A stretch of 64,000 bases of DNA from assembly GCA_026936325.1 (NCBI GenBank), contig JAPTHN010000009.1, positions 1,578,501 through 1,642,500 of the forward strand. The letters run 5' to 3'. The notes under the pieces are model-generated. The model was not told the DNA's origin, ran no database searches, and saw only the letters and a list, made by a program, of their open reading frames with translations. This document shows positions 44,374 to 57,833 of the stretch, piece after piece. Position 1 is the stretch's first letter. Each line of letters begins with the position of its first letter. This DNA is from Platynereis dumerilii. Lineage: Eukaryota; Annelida; Polychaeta; Phyllodocida; Nereididae. Made by a program: the position numbers and the translations under genes.

Positions 44374-44433
44374 CAAAACGTCATCGTGTCAGACATACTC
44401 ACACGATGTACATCCGACACGATGACATTTTGA
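44374..44433. repeat. short hairpin
   Basis: CAAAACGTCATCGTGTC and its inverted partner GACACGATGACATTTTG bound an inner pair, CACACGATG with CATCGTGTG-like bases. Confidence 0.65.
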
Positions 44434-45186
44434 CGTAGCTCAGCTTCTGTTGCACTTGGAACTTTGGTTGATGGCTTGTCTGGTACCCCTATTACCTGGC
44501 CTCATCCCTGTTTAGCAATGAAATAGCTGAGGTGTAATGGTAGGACAACACAACCTGCTAAAGTGTCAAATCTGTAAATCGGAGTTTACGGAATCGCCCA
44601 TCAGTGGGCCAAGGCCCAAGGGCTACCATTTTGAGGAACTAATCACTGTTAAAAGCTCATGCTACATTATCAACCCAAGGAACAGCAACAGTAGGATGGA
44701 CTGGAGCATTTGTGGGTGTTTATGACAGAGCAGAGAGCTCAAACTCATATTCTAAATGCCTTCTAAAATTGTAAACGAGCTTTCTCCTTATTTTTATCTG
44801 CTGACTATGCATTTACAACTCCAAAATTTAAATTCCAAAAATTCAAAAAGTATGATCAGGCTGAGGAGTTTATGAAGATGCCAGTATATGTAATGTATAT
44901 ATATCTTGTAAATTTATATCTCAACTCTACCATGTACTTTGTACACAGAACTGGAGTCAGTTTCTCTTGTGAAGTACTCACAGGCAACATTTATACACAT
45001 ACCAACACTGTCACGATAAAAATAACCCTCTGAGCACAGATACAGTTCTACCCCTAGGTAAGAGGTTTACCTGTGTCTATGGGGTTTCTGGAGTTATTTG
45101 GTATTCATTATCCCATTATGATTTCAGAGGGTTTCATTTGAGAGAGAGCGTGGTTTTTTCCATGAAATACTTACACGGACATATTT

Positions 45187-45415
45187 TACCGTAAAACGGG
45201 GCAAAGTTGTCAATATGGGTAAAGTTGGCAAGATATTGTGAATTTGTGACCAACTTAATGGCAGAAATGACATCTTTTCTCACTGATACAGGTATCTTTG
45301 GCAAAGTTGCCATTCATGTCAGTGAGGAAAAGTTGGAATTTCTGCCATTAAGTGGGTCAAAATAGCTTGCCAACTTTACCCCGGATTGCCAACTTCACCC
45401 TGTTTTATACGGTAT
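45187..45415. mobile_element. hairpin element (MITE)
   Basis: TACCGTAAAACGGGGCAAAG at the left pairs with CACCCTGTTTTATACGGTA at the right, and CAAAGTTGGCAAG and AATGGCAGAAATG also recur inverted. About 230 bases. Confidence 0.75.
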
Positions 45416-45488
45416 ATCCCAAATTGTCATCTTATCGTAAATATCCCTTCCGTTCTCTGGTAATTTAAGTAATGATATAGCTAATTTC

Positions 45489-45526
45489 TGAATGAATGAA
45501 TGAATGAATGAATGAATGAATGAATG

Positions 45527-45581
<55 letters not shown>

Positions 45582-45595
45582 ATATCTATCTATCC

Positions 45596-45652
<57 letters not shown>

Positions 45653-45678
45653 GCTATCTATCTATCTATCTACCTATC
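45489..45678. repeat. compound microsatellite (GAAT)n then (TATC)n
   Basis: About nine GAAT units run directly into about 37 TATC units, with CCATC, TATA and TAGC variants. Confidence 0.95.
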
Positions 45679-45679
45679 T

Positions 45680-48490
45680 TTATTGCTTTCTTGTGTAAAG
45701 ATAATAAAACATCCTGTGTATATTTCTAATATGTTAAACTGATAAATTTTATCTTAATGACTGGTTTTCAATGCCAACGTCAACATTAATTGATGTTTAT
45801 ATATAAAAGCATGAAAAGTGATATACACCCTCTGCAATCACAACAGACTTAATTGATTGTTTATAACAATGAGGGAATTTTGTATTATTTTTATAAGTTT
45901 TTCAGGGACTCCAATTGAGACGAATATTACTCAATAACTTCTAAAAACATGACTTTTTTTATAATTGATTAATTATACTAGGTATTTAGCAAGAATTGTG
46001 TCAATGAAACTTTAAAGATATGATGGTATTTACAATACAAAGTAAACTTGCAATAGTCCTGGTCATAACATCACCTGGCACATGTATTGTTTGTGGGGTA
46101 AAGGTGTGTAATTGTGTATGAGTCAGAATTTGTTTATTTATAGACTGGACAGTCAGATGTATACATGTTTCTTTATTGTCTTGTATTTGTTTTGTTGTTT
46201 TGGTTTTTCCCCCTATTTTGTTATATTTTCTTTCGGGGGGGGGGGGAGGAAGTGGTGGATTTTGGCTGATTATTGAAATAACAAACAAAAAATATTTATA
46301 AATCAAGAGAGTGGTTATGTCAAAATGTTCACAGTGTTGATTGATATATAATTTTTGTATTTATTTGTATTACAAACATAGGCAGAATAATGTTGCTCCA
46401 CATTTTGATGGGTATTGATTATATGACAAAAAGTTATGACAAATCATTCATACAAGAAATATGTTCTTACTAGTTTTAATCATTTTTTTCTCCTTGCCTT
46501 CCTCCTAGCCTATGCTATGATGAACAATGAATACAGGGATCCAAATTTAGGTTTCACAAAAAAAGTAACAAAAACATCACCGATGATTCACTATATTTTT
46601 ACAACCACAGATCACCTATATCATGAGTGTTCTCACTGTTTGGTATATAACTACAGGCTCCTTAGCAGAGGCCTCCTCAGGTAAATGTTGGTAACTGAGG
46701 TCTAACTTTGGATCAAGGCATCCAGCTTTGCATCAAGGTTACACTGGCAACATGGTGGATAGGTGAACATGCGAATGAATGGTATTTCTCTTTGAATCAC
46801 CTATAACTACCTGTATACGTGAATGTAATGTTATTATAATATTCAGTTTTAGTAATAGTGTTAATATATAGGCCAATACAGAGTGTGTATACAGTTGTGA
46901 TCAGATAAGGAGAACCCAAAAAGTTTCTAGAAACTTAGTAGAAAGATTCTGACACAAGTGCTCGCAAAACCTAAGGTAAACCATACTAAAAATATATGAA
47001 GTTTTTGTCAGTATCTACTATCTAGACTGTACAATATCATCCTTTAAGTTTGTAAGAGGATTAGACTAAGGAACTTCTTAAGTAGCTATTGTTGATAACA
47101 AGTATAACATTGACTTAAGTTACGATATCATGTTGTTGTCTGAAATGGCCAGAAAATGTCTAGCAACTGTGAGCAACATTCATTGGATGTGGTGGTATTT
47201 TGGTGCTCATATCACAACAATGTGACAAAATAAACGATATAAAACATCTTTATGTACCCAATTAATTACTAATTAACATAAATTTGCATAATATTAATAA
47301 CAACCCACCTTGCCATTCCTATCAGTCTGTGATCCAGGCATTTTTACCCATGTCAATCCAGCCCTGCTGTAGACTATAGAATGAGTGGGGTAGAACTCCT
47401 GCTTCTCATCTCTCAAGCTTAGCTGGGTTACAGAGCTCTACAGGGGTCGTCTCAAAACTCCAGAAGTGGGGGTAACAGACTTCCACCCGGTGTTACCCCT
47501 CCTCAAGTTTCGTCCAAAGGGCGAGGCTGTTGCTTCTGAATAGGCCGCTCCTGCAAGTACAACACAAACTTTGAGATGGTCCCTCAAATCAGCTGCTGAA
47601 GACCAGTAGCTAAGCAAGGGGTGGTAGAAGGGAGGGGGTGTGCACAGAAGGGGTAGCAAAAGTTGGTTAGCAAGGATCTTACTCAGTCATGGCTGTGTAG
47701 GTTTCTGTGGACTGTGGTAGTATAGTTAGTGGGCAGAGTGCAAAACCCTGCTGTACCCCATTTCGAGCTTTCAGTCATCTTGGAAGTTAGTCCGAAATTA
47801 CATCTTGGAAAAGATTTAAGTAAATTCTAATTTCTATGAGTTTGATACTCTCATTAATGAGAAGTCATATAGCTTTAATTTCCACAGATATTTTTAATTT
47901 CAAGTTAAATTTGTTTATAAATTATAGATATAATTTCAGTTGCAGCGAGTTACTGCTTTCAGAAAAACATTTTTTTTAACGCTTCAGGAGGAAGTCACAA
48001 ACTCCTAAGGTTAGTAAATAAGTCCAAAGTCTATAAAAAAAACAAAGAGCAAGATTTTCGAACTAATATCTGAGGCATGACTGGAACTTCAGCATCACCA
48101 TAGAAACTAATACTTGTGATGTAACCTATATCTGATAGAGGAATGAACTGAAACATAGACAATTTTACTGCATTAACTAATACAGAAGCATAATTATTCT
48201 GCTGTGCAATTTACATTCATATTAAAAGTTGAAATCTTACAAATGTGGTCACTCAATGTCTAATAGCGGGTAAATTAGTTTTTTAAAAATCCAAAGAAAT
48301 CCATGCAGCAATTCACCTTGAAAAATATTTTAAATTCATAATTTAAAAAAAAAATCATGTCATTATAGGTGACTCGAAGAAATATGAGTATACGACCAAT
48401 ATGAATTTGTTTATTATGATATTGATATATTGATAGATGCACAATTGCGGAACGCGACAAACTCATAAAGGTGGACAGACAGAAAGATTA
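45680..48490. other. gene-free stretch
   Basis: No supported exon. A run of G at 46237-46246 and a possible hAT-like hairpin near 47441-47586 were noted, the latter too weak to call. Confidence 0.35.
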
Positions 48491-48495
48491 TAACA

Positions 48496-48536
48496 GATAG
48501 ATAGATAGATAGATAGATATATAGATAAATAGATAG

Positions 48537-48567
<31 letters not shown>

Positions 48568-48634
48568 GATAGATACACAGATACACAGACAGATAGATAT
48601 ATGGATAGATACACAGATAGATAGACAGATAGAC

Positions 48635-48681
<47 letters not shown>
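48496..48681. repeat. (GATA)n microsatellite
   Basis: GATA units with GACA, GATAAATA and CACA interruptions; ends 30 bases before a hairpin element. Confidence 0.95.
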
Positions 48682-48682
<1 letters not shown>

Positions 48683-48714
48683 TCAAGGATGACATAGTAA
48701 ACATACATGAGATA

Positions 48715-49180
48715 CAATGCTGTCTGCAAGGAAGTGAGGCCCTAGGAGTAAGGCAAGCTTTTTGCCATTGGGTCAATGCTAAACGTCTACATCCCAACTG
48801 CTTGTGGTTCGAGTTGTTGAAACGAGGACTCTCATCTGATGAGATAAAATGTATTGGGTCAAAAAGGGCAGGAAGGACAATAGTTGAGGTATGTGGGATA
48901 CAGATGGCTGCCTCTTTTCCTTGCTCCACTCAGAGTTATGGAGTTATGTGTGGGCCTATGGGTCAAAGTCTTTGATAAGTAAAGGAACCCCATGACCGAT
49001 GCAATTTCAATTACTTAGAACAAAGAAAATTTAAGCAGTCATTTGTATCTCATATGCCTCAGATATTGTACTTAATGACCAAATAATATGTTTTCATCCC
49101 ACAAGCAGTTTGGTTGAGGAAGTTAAGCATTGACCCAATGGCCAAACATCATCCATTTCACCTACTTACAGGCGGCACTG
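48715..49180. mobile_element. hairpin element, family with CAGTGCTGC ends, copy 2
   Basis: It begins CAATGCTGTCTGCAAGGAAG and ends CTTACAGGCGGCACTG; TA flanks both sides (48713-48714, 49181-49182). CATTGGGTCAATGCTAAAC and CATCTGATGAGAT match copy 1, and the right arm repeats them inverted. Confidence 0.78.
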
Positions 49181-50409
49181 TAGATAACACACACATATTT
49201 TATGATTTATCATTCCGCAATGTACCTATCATGTTTATGATTGTATACTTAATAAATAAGTGAATGGCTATAGCTGTAATATTGTTTGGTTTTTGTTCAA
49301 ATGCCAACTTTAGTGAGTCACAGGAAAGTCATAGATTGGTGAGCCAAGGTAATTAACAAACATTTATTTTTGAAGTGCTGACAAACAAGTAGCCTACTCT
49401 CTGATCCCTATATTGAGATTTTGATCATGAAATTCAACCATTCCTATATTTCACAGTTAAATCCAGCACCATTCAAGCAAAATGTGAATAAAGGAAACTG
49501 AATAATCACAATATTATGGTTTGGGTCCCAATTAAGATGAGACTGATGACCTTTTTTTAATGAAAGCTTTTCGACACTGATGTGGTGGGAATTTTGTTTT
49601 CTTCGTCACTGTAAAAGTTGATGTAATGACAGAAATGATAATTAGTTAACTGACAAGATTTAGAAAGTTTATTGTTTTACATGATATATATTAACCGAAG
49701 TAAATTAATTAAAATTTTCCTTGTCATTAATTAATTCAATTTATAAACATATTGTCTCATCAGGTTCCATGCAAGAACACAATATAGTCAATATTTGTGT
49801 AATTGCTGAAAGTACGAGTAGTAATCACCAGGAAAACATTGGTCATATATATGGTTATGGGGTACTGGTCACACCTAACTCGTAATATTATGTAATCACA
49901 AAATATTGCTGTTCTACGATATGTTGGGTGGGAAAGAAAATAAATCCACAGGATATACGTTTTGCGGTTTAGATGTGACAAACATCCTTCTGTGTTTTAT
50001 TAAGCTACTTGCAAATTTTACTATTTTATCCATCAACACAATTAAGTAAATGTGTTTTAAGTAAATTTCCCAAATAAAGTGATATATATCATGTACATCA
50101 TTCTAGAAACCAATATTTGTACGAATTTGTTACTAATTTGTGAATTCATGAGAAAACAAGCATACTAATCATCAATGTAATCATCAGCAAACACTGGTCA
50201 TATATATGTCACACCTTACTCATAATATTACGTAATGGCAAAACTATTGCTGTTCTACAATAAGTGCAGACTTTATAATTTGTCAATGTCTCTTTTTTGG
50301 ATAATTGCCAACAGCACACTGATGTAACCTCCAAACTAGGGTGCAATGGCCTTGTTATGTGGAAGTTATAGCATAGAAGTCTATGGGTAAAAGTGAAGGA
50401 CCCCGGAGT

Positions 50410-50756
50410 ACACTTTCCAAGGAAGAAAGGAAGGAGAAAAAGAAGGAAAGTAGGAAGCAAGGAGAAGGAAGGAAGGAAGGAAGGAAGGAAGGAAGGAAGG
50501 AAGGAAGGAAGGAAGGAAGGAAGGAAGGAAGGAAGGAAGTGGGAAATGAAAGAACGAAGGAAGGAAGGAAGGAAGAAAAGAAGAAAAGAAGAAAAGAAGC
50601 AAGCAAGCAAGGAAAGAAGGAAGGAAAGAAGGAAGATAAGAAGGAAGATAAGAAGGAAGATAAGAAGGAAGATAAGAAGGAAGGAAAGAAGGAAGAAAAG
50701 AAGGAAGGAAAGAAGGAAAGGAGTAATCACAAAAAAAGGAAGCAAGGAACTCTAGA
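50410..50756 (+). repeat. long purine tract, (GGAA)n to (GAAGATAA)n
   Basis: Nearly unbroken A/G on the plus strand for about 340 bases, with (GGAA)n at 50465-50540 and an 8-12-base AAGAAGGAAGAT unit after 50590. Open frames in five readings are composition artefacts. Confidence 0.92.
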
Positions 50757-51522
50757 ATAGAACAAAAAGCAAGTAAAGGAGGTGTTAAAGAACTTGTTTC
50801 AGTTGAAATAACGAAAACTATGACATATCAGAGGGCATTTCAACTGCGATAAATTTACGCAGGTAAATAAGACTGAAATCCGATGCTTTGAAACATTTGA
50901 ACCTTTGAACTTAAGTCCAGTAACCTATATCCTGCAGGAGCACAACAGTAGCAGTTGCTGATACGTAGAATTGCCTGTTTGATAAAATAGAAAGTCTTGA
51001 CAGACAGGTCAGCTGAAGTGCAGATAGACACCTGGCAGCCAGACACACCTTTTTTACAAACTTAAATTTATTAGCTTTTAAAATTACTTTAGAAATATGT
51101 ATCTTTTTGTTAGAAAAATACTATTTCTTGTATCATATCATGACACTTATACCAACATTTTAGAGGCAAAAGTCTTTTAAATCCAACCATAAAGCAACAT
51201 TTTTAAGAAGTCGAGTCAGTCACCAAAAGCATATTTCTTTGTTTGACACCCTTTTTTGTTTCAAAGACGAAAATTACAATGGAAATTGGAAAAACTTCAA
51301 AAACAGCAATACGAAAAAGCATGCTACTGGTCGGTTTATTTACTTTTGAAGTTGGTTCTGGTCCAGTGCCGTGAGTTGGTAAAATTTCAGTTTTGGGCCA
51401 ATATGCACTTACATTTTAGGTCATATCTCAGCCCCATAAAGGAATTTATGCCGGTATTATGGATCGAATGATAGGCAAAATATCTTCTTTGATGTAGATC
51501 GCAGCAATTGCATCCATATGTC

Positions 51523-51586
51523 ACTGGTCTTGAGATAATGAGTGATACATGATTGCAGTTGTATCACTCATTATCTCAAGACCAGT
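51523..51586. repeat. perfect 26-base inverted repeat
   Basis: ACTGGTCTTGAGATAATGAG (continuing TGATAC) is followed after 12 bases by its exact reverse complement. No longer element around it was recognised. Confidence 0.9.
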
Positions 51587-51934
51587 CTGGACAATGCATG
51601 TAAAATTTTTGCATACAACTTTCAAATACAGGGAAAGGGATGGATTTAGGATCAAAATTACAATGCATTACTGTTCCCTGATTAGGTGGGCATCTTGTGA
51701 ATTCAGAAAAATGGCAATTGGATGTTTCAATATTTTTTTAATACACCTTTTGTAATCCTCAGTTGGTGTGTCCTGGGTGAAGCTTAAAAGTGCAATGTGA
51801 TTTTTGTGGCCACAGAAAAACAGATCGAAACATTTTCAGAGAATTTGATATACCAATGCATTTCTCATGACCTTGTCTTTCAGGAATATATCACTTAAAG
51901 GGGCTAAGGCTGTTTTGCCAGAAGCTGTGATGGC

Positions 51935-52565
51935 TTGAGTAAGACTGACAACAGCGCGACGCTCTTATATTCTGCAAACATTTTTTGGGACTTCTCGTGT
52001 TTGGGTACTTCCTGATGAAGGGTTTTTGCTGGAATTCTTGCATTCTTGGTATAATTGTCATGCTCATGAGCCTGGCTTTGTATTAGTGTATAGAATAGGG
52101 TAGCAAGGCCAACCCATAATGGCATTAGAGCTTTATCTTTGAGACTGACAAAAAATGCGACGCTCTCACATTTTGTAATATTTATGAGGACCTTTCTTCT
52201 TTACACGCTTCTTGATGAAGGCTAGTGGAAGGAAAGTTATCTTTCTGATATGATTTTGTTGCTCATGAGCCCAGGTTTCTATTGGTCTATAGAATGCGGT
52301 TGTCAATGTAACCTATCATGGTATTAGTGGCCTGTCTTTGTCACTGACAACAAATGTGGCACTCTTACACTTTGTAAAAATGTATGTTCAGACATGTCTT
52401 GTTCAAATGCTTTGTGATAAAGACTCTTTACTGGAATTTTCACTTGTTTGATATTGTGTTGTTACACTAGAGCTTAGCTTTCCATTGGTGTATACAATAT
52501 AGTTTTTAGTCAAACCTATCATGGTATAATGGTCTTATGTTTATGGCTGACAAAAAGTGCAGAGC
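51935..52565. repeat. tandem repeat of about 200-base unit, three copies plus a partial
   Basis: ACTGACAACAGCGCGACGCT at 51943 recurs in diverged form near 52143, 52336 and 52544. Each unit holds TTCTTGATGAAG-like, GCTCATGAGCC and TATTGGTGTATAGAAT words at the same offsets. Confidence 0.8.
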
Positions 52566-53689
52566 TTGCTTTCGGCATTACCTGCTAATTACACCATAGA
52601 AGGTATGAGAAGGCAAATAATGAAAAATCTGTTTTTGTTAGTTTTAAGAATATTATTCAACAAAATATGTGCAAGTTTCATAGTGATATCTTAAAAAGTC
52701 TTTTCTGCAGAGGTATTTGAAGAAACAAAGTTTCATTTTGAATAAACTGCATTTTAAGTTAGTATTTTCTTCACATTCATGTTTAAATTTACTAGCATAA
52801 TGTGGCATAGACGTCACAAAAACGTATATACGACCTCAAATTCTTGGATTTGGAATCTAATAACACATAGGAAGCATATCAGTGATTATTGAATTTTGGC
52901 CAATTTCACCGGAAATTCCAAATTTTACCAACTTGTGGCATTGGTCCATCTACAACTTTTCAGAAACAAATTAAAGAAATATTCAATCTGTTGCTGCAAA
53001 AAATCCACCAAATTAGAAAAAAATGCAAGAGTAGAAATTTAAAAGAAACGATTCTCTTGTGCAATATGTCCATTACCGAAAGTCAGTCAATAGACGTGAA
53101 TTATTTTCTTATTATGTAAATTATTTTCTTATTATTTTCTTTTGCTTCTTCAATTCCATATGTCAATGCAGTTCTTCAGTTTTTCCTGTCAGTTTTATCT
53201 GTTTGGCTTCCAACTGTGCATATATATATACTAGGACGAATTAAAGACATGAAATAATCAACCAACTTTTAACTAATTTAAACATAGATATATGAGGAAT
53301 CAAACAGCCTGAACTTAATTTTAGCTGGGGATATGAGATGGAGTATACAATCATTCATAATTGGCCATCACAAGCTATCATATTATATGAGTTTTAATTA
53401 GTCATAATTAGTCATTACCCATTAGTCTGCCAACAGTCTAATTATCAACATTCTTTTTTGCACATTGCAGTCATATCATACACTAAATAACTATGCACTG
53501 CACAATAACACAGTTTGGCATTGATGAGATCCAATTCACCCTATATCAACATCAATGACCATGTAATACAAATATGAAGGACCATTGTTCTAGGGCAAAG
53601 AATTCTGATATTTAGAATGCCATTTTTACATAAAATATGATCATCCAATTATATTACAATACACCAGAAGGCATTGAGCATGTTGAGAT

Positions 53690-54830
53690 ACAGCCAGGCC
53701 TGGATATTTTGCCATGGTGTCAATACTAAACAGTTAACATCCTCAGCCAAACTGCTTGTGGGAGCATGGATAAATTCTCATCCAATGAGATATTGACATA
53801 ATATTCTAAGGGAGGATATCGGAGGTATGTGGGATACAAATGGCCACCAATTTCTTTGCTCCGTAAACAGTTACATCTGGGTCAATAACTTATATACATA
53901 TAAGTAAGTGAAGCCCCACCCCATACCCCTCTATTGAAATTGCATGGCATTTGTTTTCACTTACTTATAAACAGTTCAACAAAAATAAGTCCCCCTTTAA
54001 ATAAACTTGAATATCTCAAGGGTTCCTTCTTCAATTCTTATGAAAGTTGGATTGAATTATAGGCCTGTATATCGACCCTAAATGTGTGTATTTGTAGATT
54101 ACTTGCATCATTCCTGGCTTAGCCGGCAGCCTTCGAGTGAGCCTACCCCTGTTTTCAAAAATCTGTGGCTTTTGCAATGGATATGAACAATTTGACCAAG
54201 TGGGGGAGCTACCAGCTGGGGCATACTTCATCATGATACTGAGAAAATGTGTTTCTCAATCATATTGAGTGAACAATTGAGGACTTCTTTTGTAATCTTT
54301 TCACAGTTTAGGTTCCTTAGGTGACATCAGAAATAATTTGAGTGGAGTTTGAGCATCTTTTGGAATTTTTTTTTTGGAAAAGTCAAAACTCCAAATTTTT
54401 GAAAAGAGGGGTATGTGCACTCAGGGTTGGCTGGCTCAGACAAAAATGAAGCAATCGTGCCACAATTACACAGGCATAATGTCAATATGCAGGCCTACAA
54501 ATGTGATAACTTTAACAGAAATCGAAAAAGAGGTTTTTGAGATATTCAAGTTTTCGTAAAGGGGGACTTATTTTTGTTGAACCGTTTATATTGGATTTTG
54601 ACCCTCAAGTAACTGTTTTAAAGCATTGAAAAGTGCAAGCTATTTGTTTTATTATTTTTTCCTGTTCTTGAACATTTTCATCTCATCGGATGAGAATCCA
54701 TGCTCCCACAAGCTGTTCTGTTGAGGGTGTGTAGGAAACTTACAGGATTGACCCAATGGCAAAACCATAGAAATGCATGTATTTCTATGGGCAAAACACC
54801 ACCACCTTCACTTACTTTGTAGCATCACTG
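53690..54830. mobile_element. hairpin element, family with CAGTGCTGC ends, copy 3, split by another element
   Basis: Left arm words CAAACTGCTTGTGGGAGCAT and TCTCATCCAATGAGAT at 53740-53795 are repeated inverted at 54670-54720; the right end is TTTGTAGCATCACTG. A different hairpin element (53968-54588) lies inside. The left terminus is degraded. Confidence 0.72.
53968..54588. mobile_element. TA-flanked hairpin element nested in the preceding one
   Basis: It begins TAAACAGTTCAACAAAAATA and ends in the inverted copy with one change; the inverted ends extend about 50 bases to TTGAATATCTCAA. TA at 53966-53967 and 54589-54590. The GTTCAACAAAAATAAGTCC end style suggests Tc1/mariner. No transposase. 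Confidence 0.85.
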
Positions 54831-56053
54831 TTAGTGTTACTTTTAGCATTTTAAACCCCACGGTACTTCAAAATTATTTGAAAAATAGTTGATGTTAGTG
54901 AGAAATCAGTTTTTCTTTAGTGTCTCAATTTGCCCCATGGTCAGATTTACCCCCAACTTACCCTATGCTTTACATGGGCTGATAAAGTCACGGAAGTATA
55001 TGATATACTTCCATGGATAAAGTGCCCTAAAAACTCATTTTTCTGAAGGGTGTCAATACAGAAATATGTCACTAAACGATCTGACACAATAGGCCCTTAT
55101 TGGGCCATAATATTGTATCAATCTTGCTATAAGTATGTCTGGCATCAGGGTATAATGTCAACTGATTAGCTTTTGCAAAGGATGCCACAATAAGTCTATA
55201 ACACCCTGGTAAATAAATAAATTTTTGAGCCCCTATTGCCATTACTAATTTCATGATTTTGATGAATCATCACGCAACAACAATGAATTATTCAAGATTT
55301 AGATAAAAACCACATCTTATTGTACGCATCGATTGTCTGGATTTTGGCTTGGACTTTACTTTAGTTTTATTTTTCAAAAAATATTGGAATAAATTGTGGC
55401 AACTTGCCCACATAATAAGTGTGGTAACCTGTGATAATAAGGAAACTACAGCTGATTATATAAATAAATAAATAAATAAATACAGATATGAACAAAGAGT
55501 TAAACAATGAATTCCTAAGTTTTAAAAAAAGTTCGTGTAACTTTAAGACAACCATTGTATATAAAACAATTTTTGATGTTTCTGTATTTTCATTTTTTGT
55601 TTGACCTCACTGTCACCTCAGTACAAAGTACATTTTCCTGTTATTTCGTGACTGACTCCAATCAAAAATGAAAAGGGGGATTCTATATATTGTATTCTAA
55701 TGTGTTTTCATGCTCTGGTAGTGTAGCCACACTTGCTTTATTGAAAATTGCCATATTTTTGCTACAAAAAAATTATTTACGCGATTTTTGCCAAAATAGA
55801 CAATTTTCTTGCACGCACAGTAATGAAATAAAATATTTGAATGTTGTTTTCTTATAATAATGACCGTTATGTTCAAATATCACAATTTCATGCAAATTTT
55901 GAATTTTCAAAAACATGTGAGGGATTTTTACAGTCATTCTTCCCAAGAATTATTAACATAATATTATTCTAATTATTTGTGTAGGAAAACCCATACAACT
56001 ATCCCGAAATATGTTTATCATAGAAATATGTTTATCATAGAAATATGTTTATC

Positions 56054-56054
<1 letters not shown>

Positions 56055-56097
<43 letters not shown>

Positions 56098-56106
56098 CTA
56101 GATAGC

Positions 56107-56139
<33 letters not shown>

Positions 56140-56140
56140 G
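56055..56140. repeat. (GATA)n microsatellite
   Basis: About 21 units with two GCTA variants, preceded by three copies of AGAAATATGTTTATCAT (56019-56058). Confidence 0.95.
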
Positions 56141-57677
56141 ATTGATGGGTTTCAATGGGTTGATTGAATTATTGGTTAGAGGTTTTTTCCTAATTGTTCT
56201 CTTTTTAATAAGCTATTTCTCAAGCAAGTTATAAATACTGCACAATGGCTTCCATTTTGAACTAAAAACAGTAAATATAAAATGAATTGATAATTTAATT
56301 AATCTATCCACTATAATTATGAAGAGCAGAAGAGGTAAAACTCCTTTTCACGCATATAGTACCATCCTATATACAATGGATTACTATTTCTCTATGAAAT
56401 GGCATTTTTGGATACCATATTTGATTAGATTTAGACAAATCTTCAATATTATTTGTTATAACAGATTTAAGTGTAAGAATCAGAATCAATCAGATTCATA
56501 ATCCTTTGGTTTGTCAGACACCAACAGCTGGACACACATCAAGTCTTCTGAAACTACAAAGTGCTATGGAAACTAATGCTTTGAATGCTTTTGATCATGA
56601 CAAATTTTCATAGTGCAGCAGTCAACTCTTTTCGCAAAACAAATTGATCGGCTGCACATTTTATGATTGATAGATTTTGCCATTAATGAAATAACTTTTA
56701 ATTATGTCGAATAGACAGACAGATTCTTTATGGACTTGTGTAAAATACACCCAGCCCTACAATGTCATGGACTAATAGGTCATCAAACAATCCAAAAATG
56801 ACTTTAACCATTTAATTTACTTCTAAATTTATATTTAAAAAAACCAACATATCCTGCACTAATTAGTCACCATCAAATAAATAGAAGTTAACTTACATTT
56901 GTGTGTAGATAAAGGTACTCCCAACAAAATAGCCTCAAATGTATAGTTGTAATCAAAACACAAAACACATTGCTATGGTATATCCAGTATCATATATGAA
57001 GATTTTAAATGATCCCAGATGGATATAATGTACTTTGCAATATAGGGGCAAATTCCATGTTATGTGTGTCACTGTTACAATGATCAAGCCCCAGTTATGA
57101 ATGCCCCCTTCTCCAAATATGGGATATCACGTGACTAGATGTAATTACCCCCAGATGGAGTAGAAGTGGTGAAATGTCTATCATATTCTATGTTTTCTTT
57201 GGTTATTTTATTTATCTATTTGTCGTAAATTTTGTCATATATAATTGGTACGTTGTATTTTGGTACAATATATTGAAGCGACTGTTCAAAATATGATTCA
57301 TTTGGTTTTGGAATAGATCGATTTGTTTCACATTTGGCGTGACATAATTAATTTTTGGTTTTATGACACTGGCTATAATTTCTAATTAATACTCTATTTA
57401 AAAAATGTGTTCATCGTGACGTTTTGCTATAATTTCAATTTTTGCTTCATCCAAGCATCCATACAACTTGCATGGGCCCAAAAGAAAATATGTTCATCCC
57501 AGGTATACAGCATCATGTTGAGGGAAACCTTCTTTTTAAGAAGTAGATAAATATGACAATATTATGCATTATTTATGAGATTTCTGTAGAAAGTAAATAC
57601 TGTCATTACATCATCTATGTCACCAATGTTACATTGAAGAAAGCAGTTCATGATCTGAAGGGAGAACAGTATTATAA
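56141..57677. other. gene-free stretch
   Basis: AT-rich; no exon or element recognised. Confidence 0.35.
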
Positions 57678-57833
57678 TAAAACTTAATGGGAGTGTGGTT
57701 CACAGCAATGAACCTCATGAATGTCAGGTCGCGGAAGAATACAACACGAGTCCGAAGGACGAGTGTTTATTCTGCAGCAGACCTGACATGAGGGAGGTTC
57801 ATTGCTGTGAACCACACTCCCATTAAGTTTTAT
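57678..57833. mobile_element. 156-base hairpin element
   Basis: ATAAAACTTAATGGGAGTGT runs into GGTTCACAGCAATGAACCTC, and both are repeated inverted at 57780-57833. The centre is a smaller hairpin, ACACGAGTCCGAAGGACGAG. It is followed by an outer pair, TATCCCACAATA at 57837 and TATTGTGGGATA near 58040, and a diverged GGTTCACAACGATGAACC at 57981, so it may be one end of a longer element. Confidence 0.75.

Noticed and set aside
47441-47586. Possible hAT hairpin element (GGGGTCGTCTCAAA ends)
   Set aside because: Terminal similarity is weak and the 8-base flanks do not match.
48414-48929. 171-codon frame on the minus strand
   Set aside because: Most of it is the GATA array read as Tyr-Leu-Ser-Ile; the rest is the arm of a hairpin element.
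50209-50745. 178-codon Phe/Leu/Ser-rich frame on the minus strand
   Set aside because: It is the complement of a purine tract.
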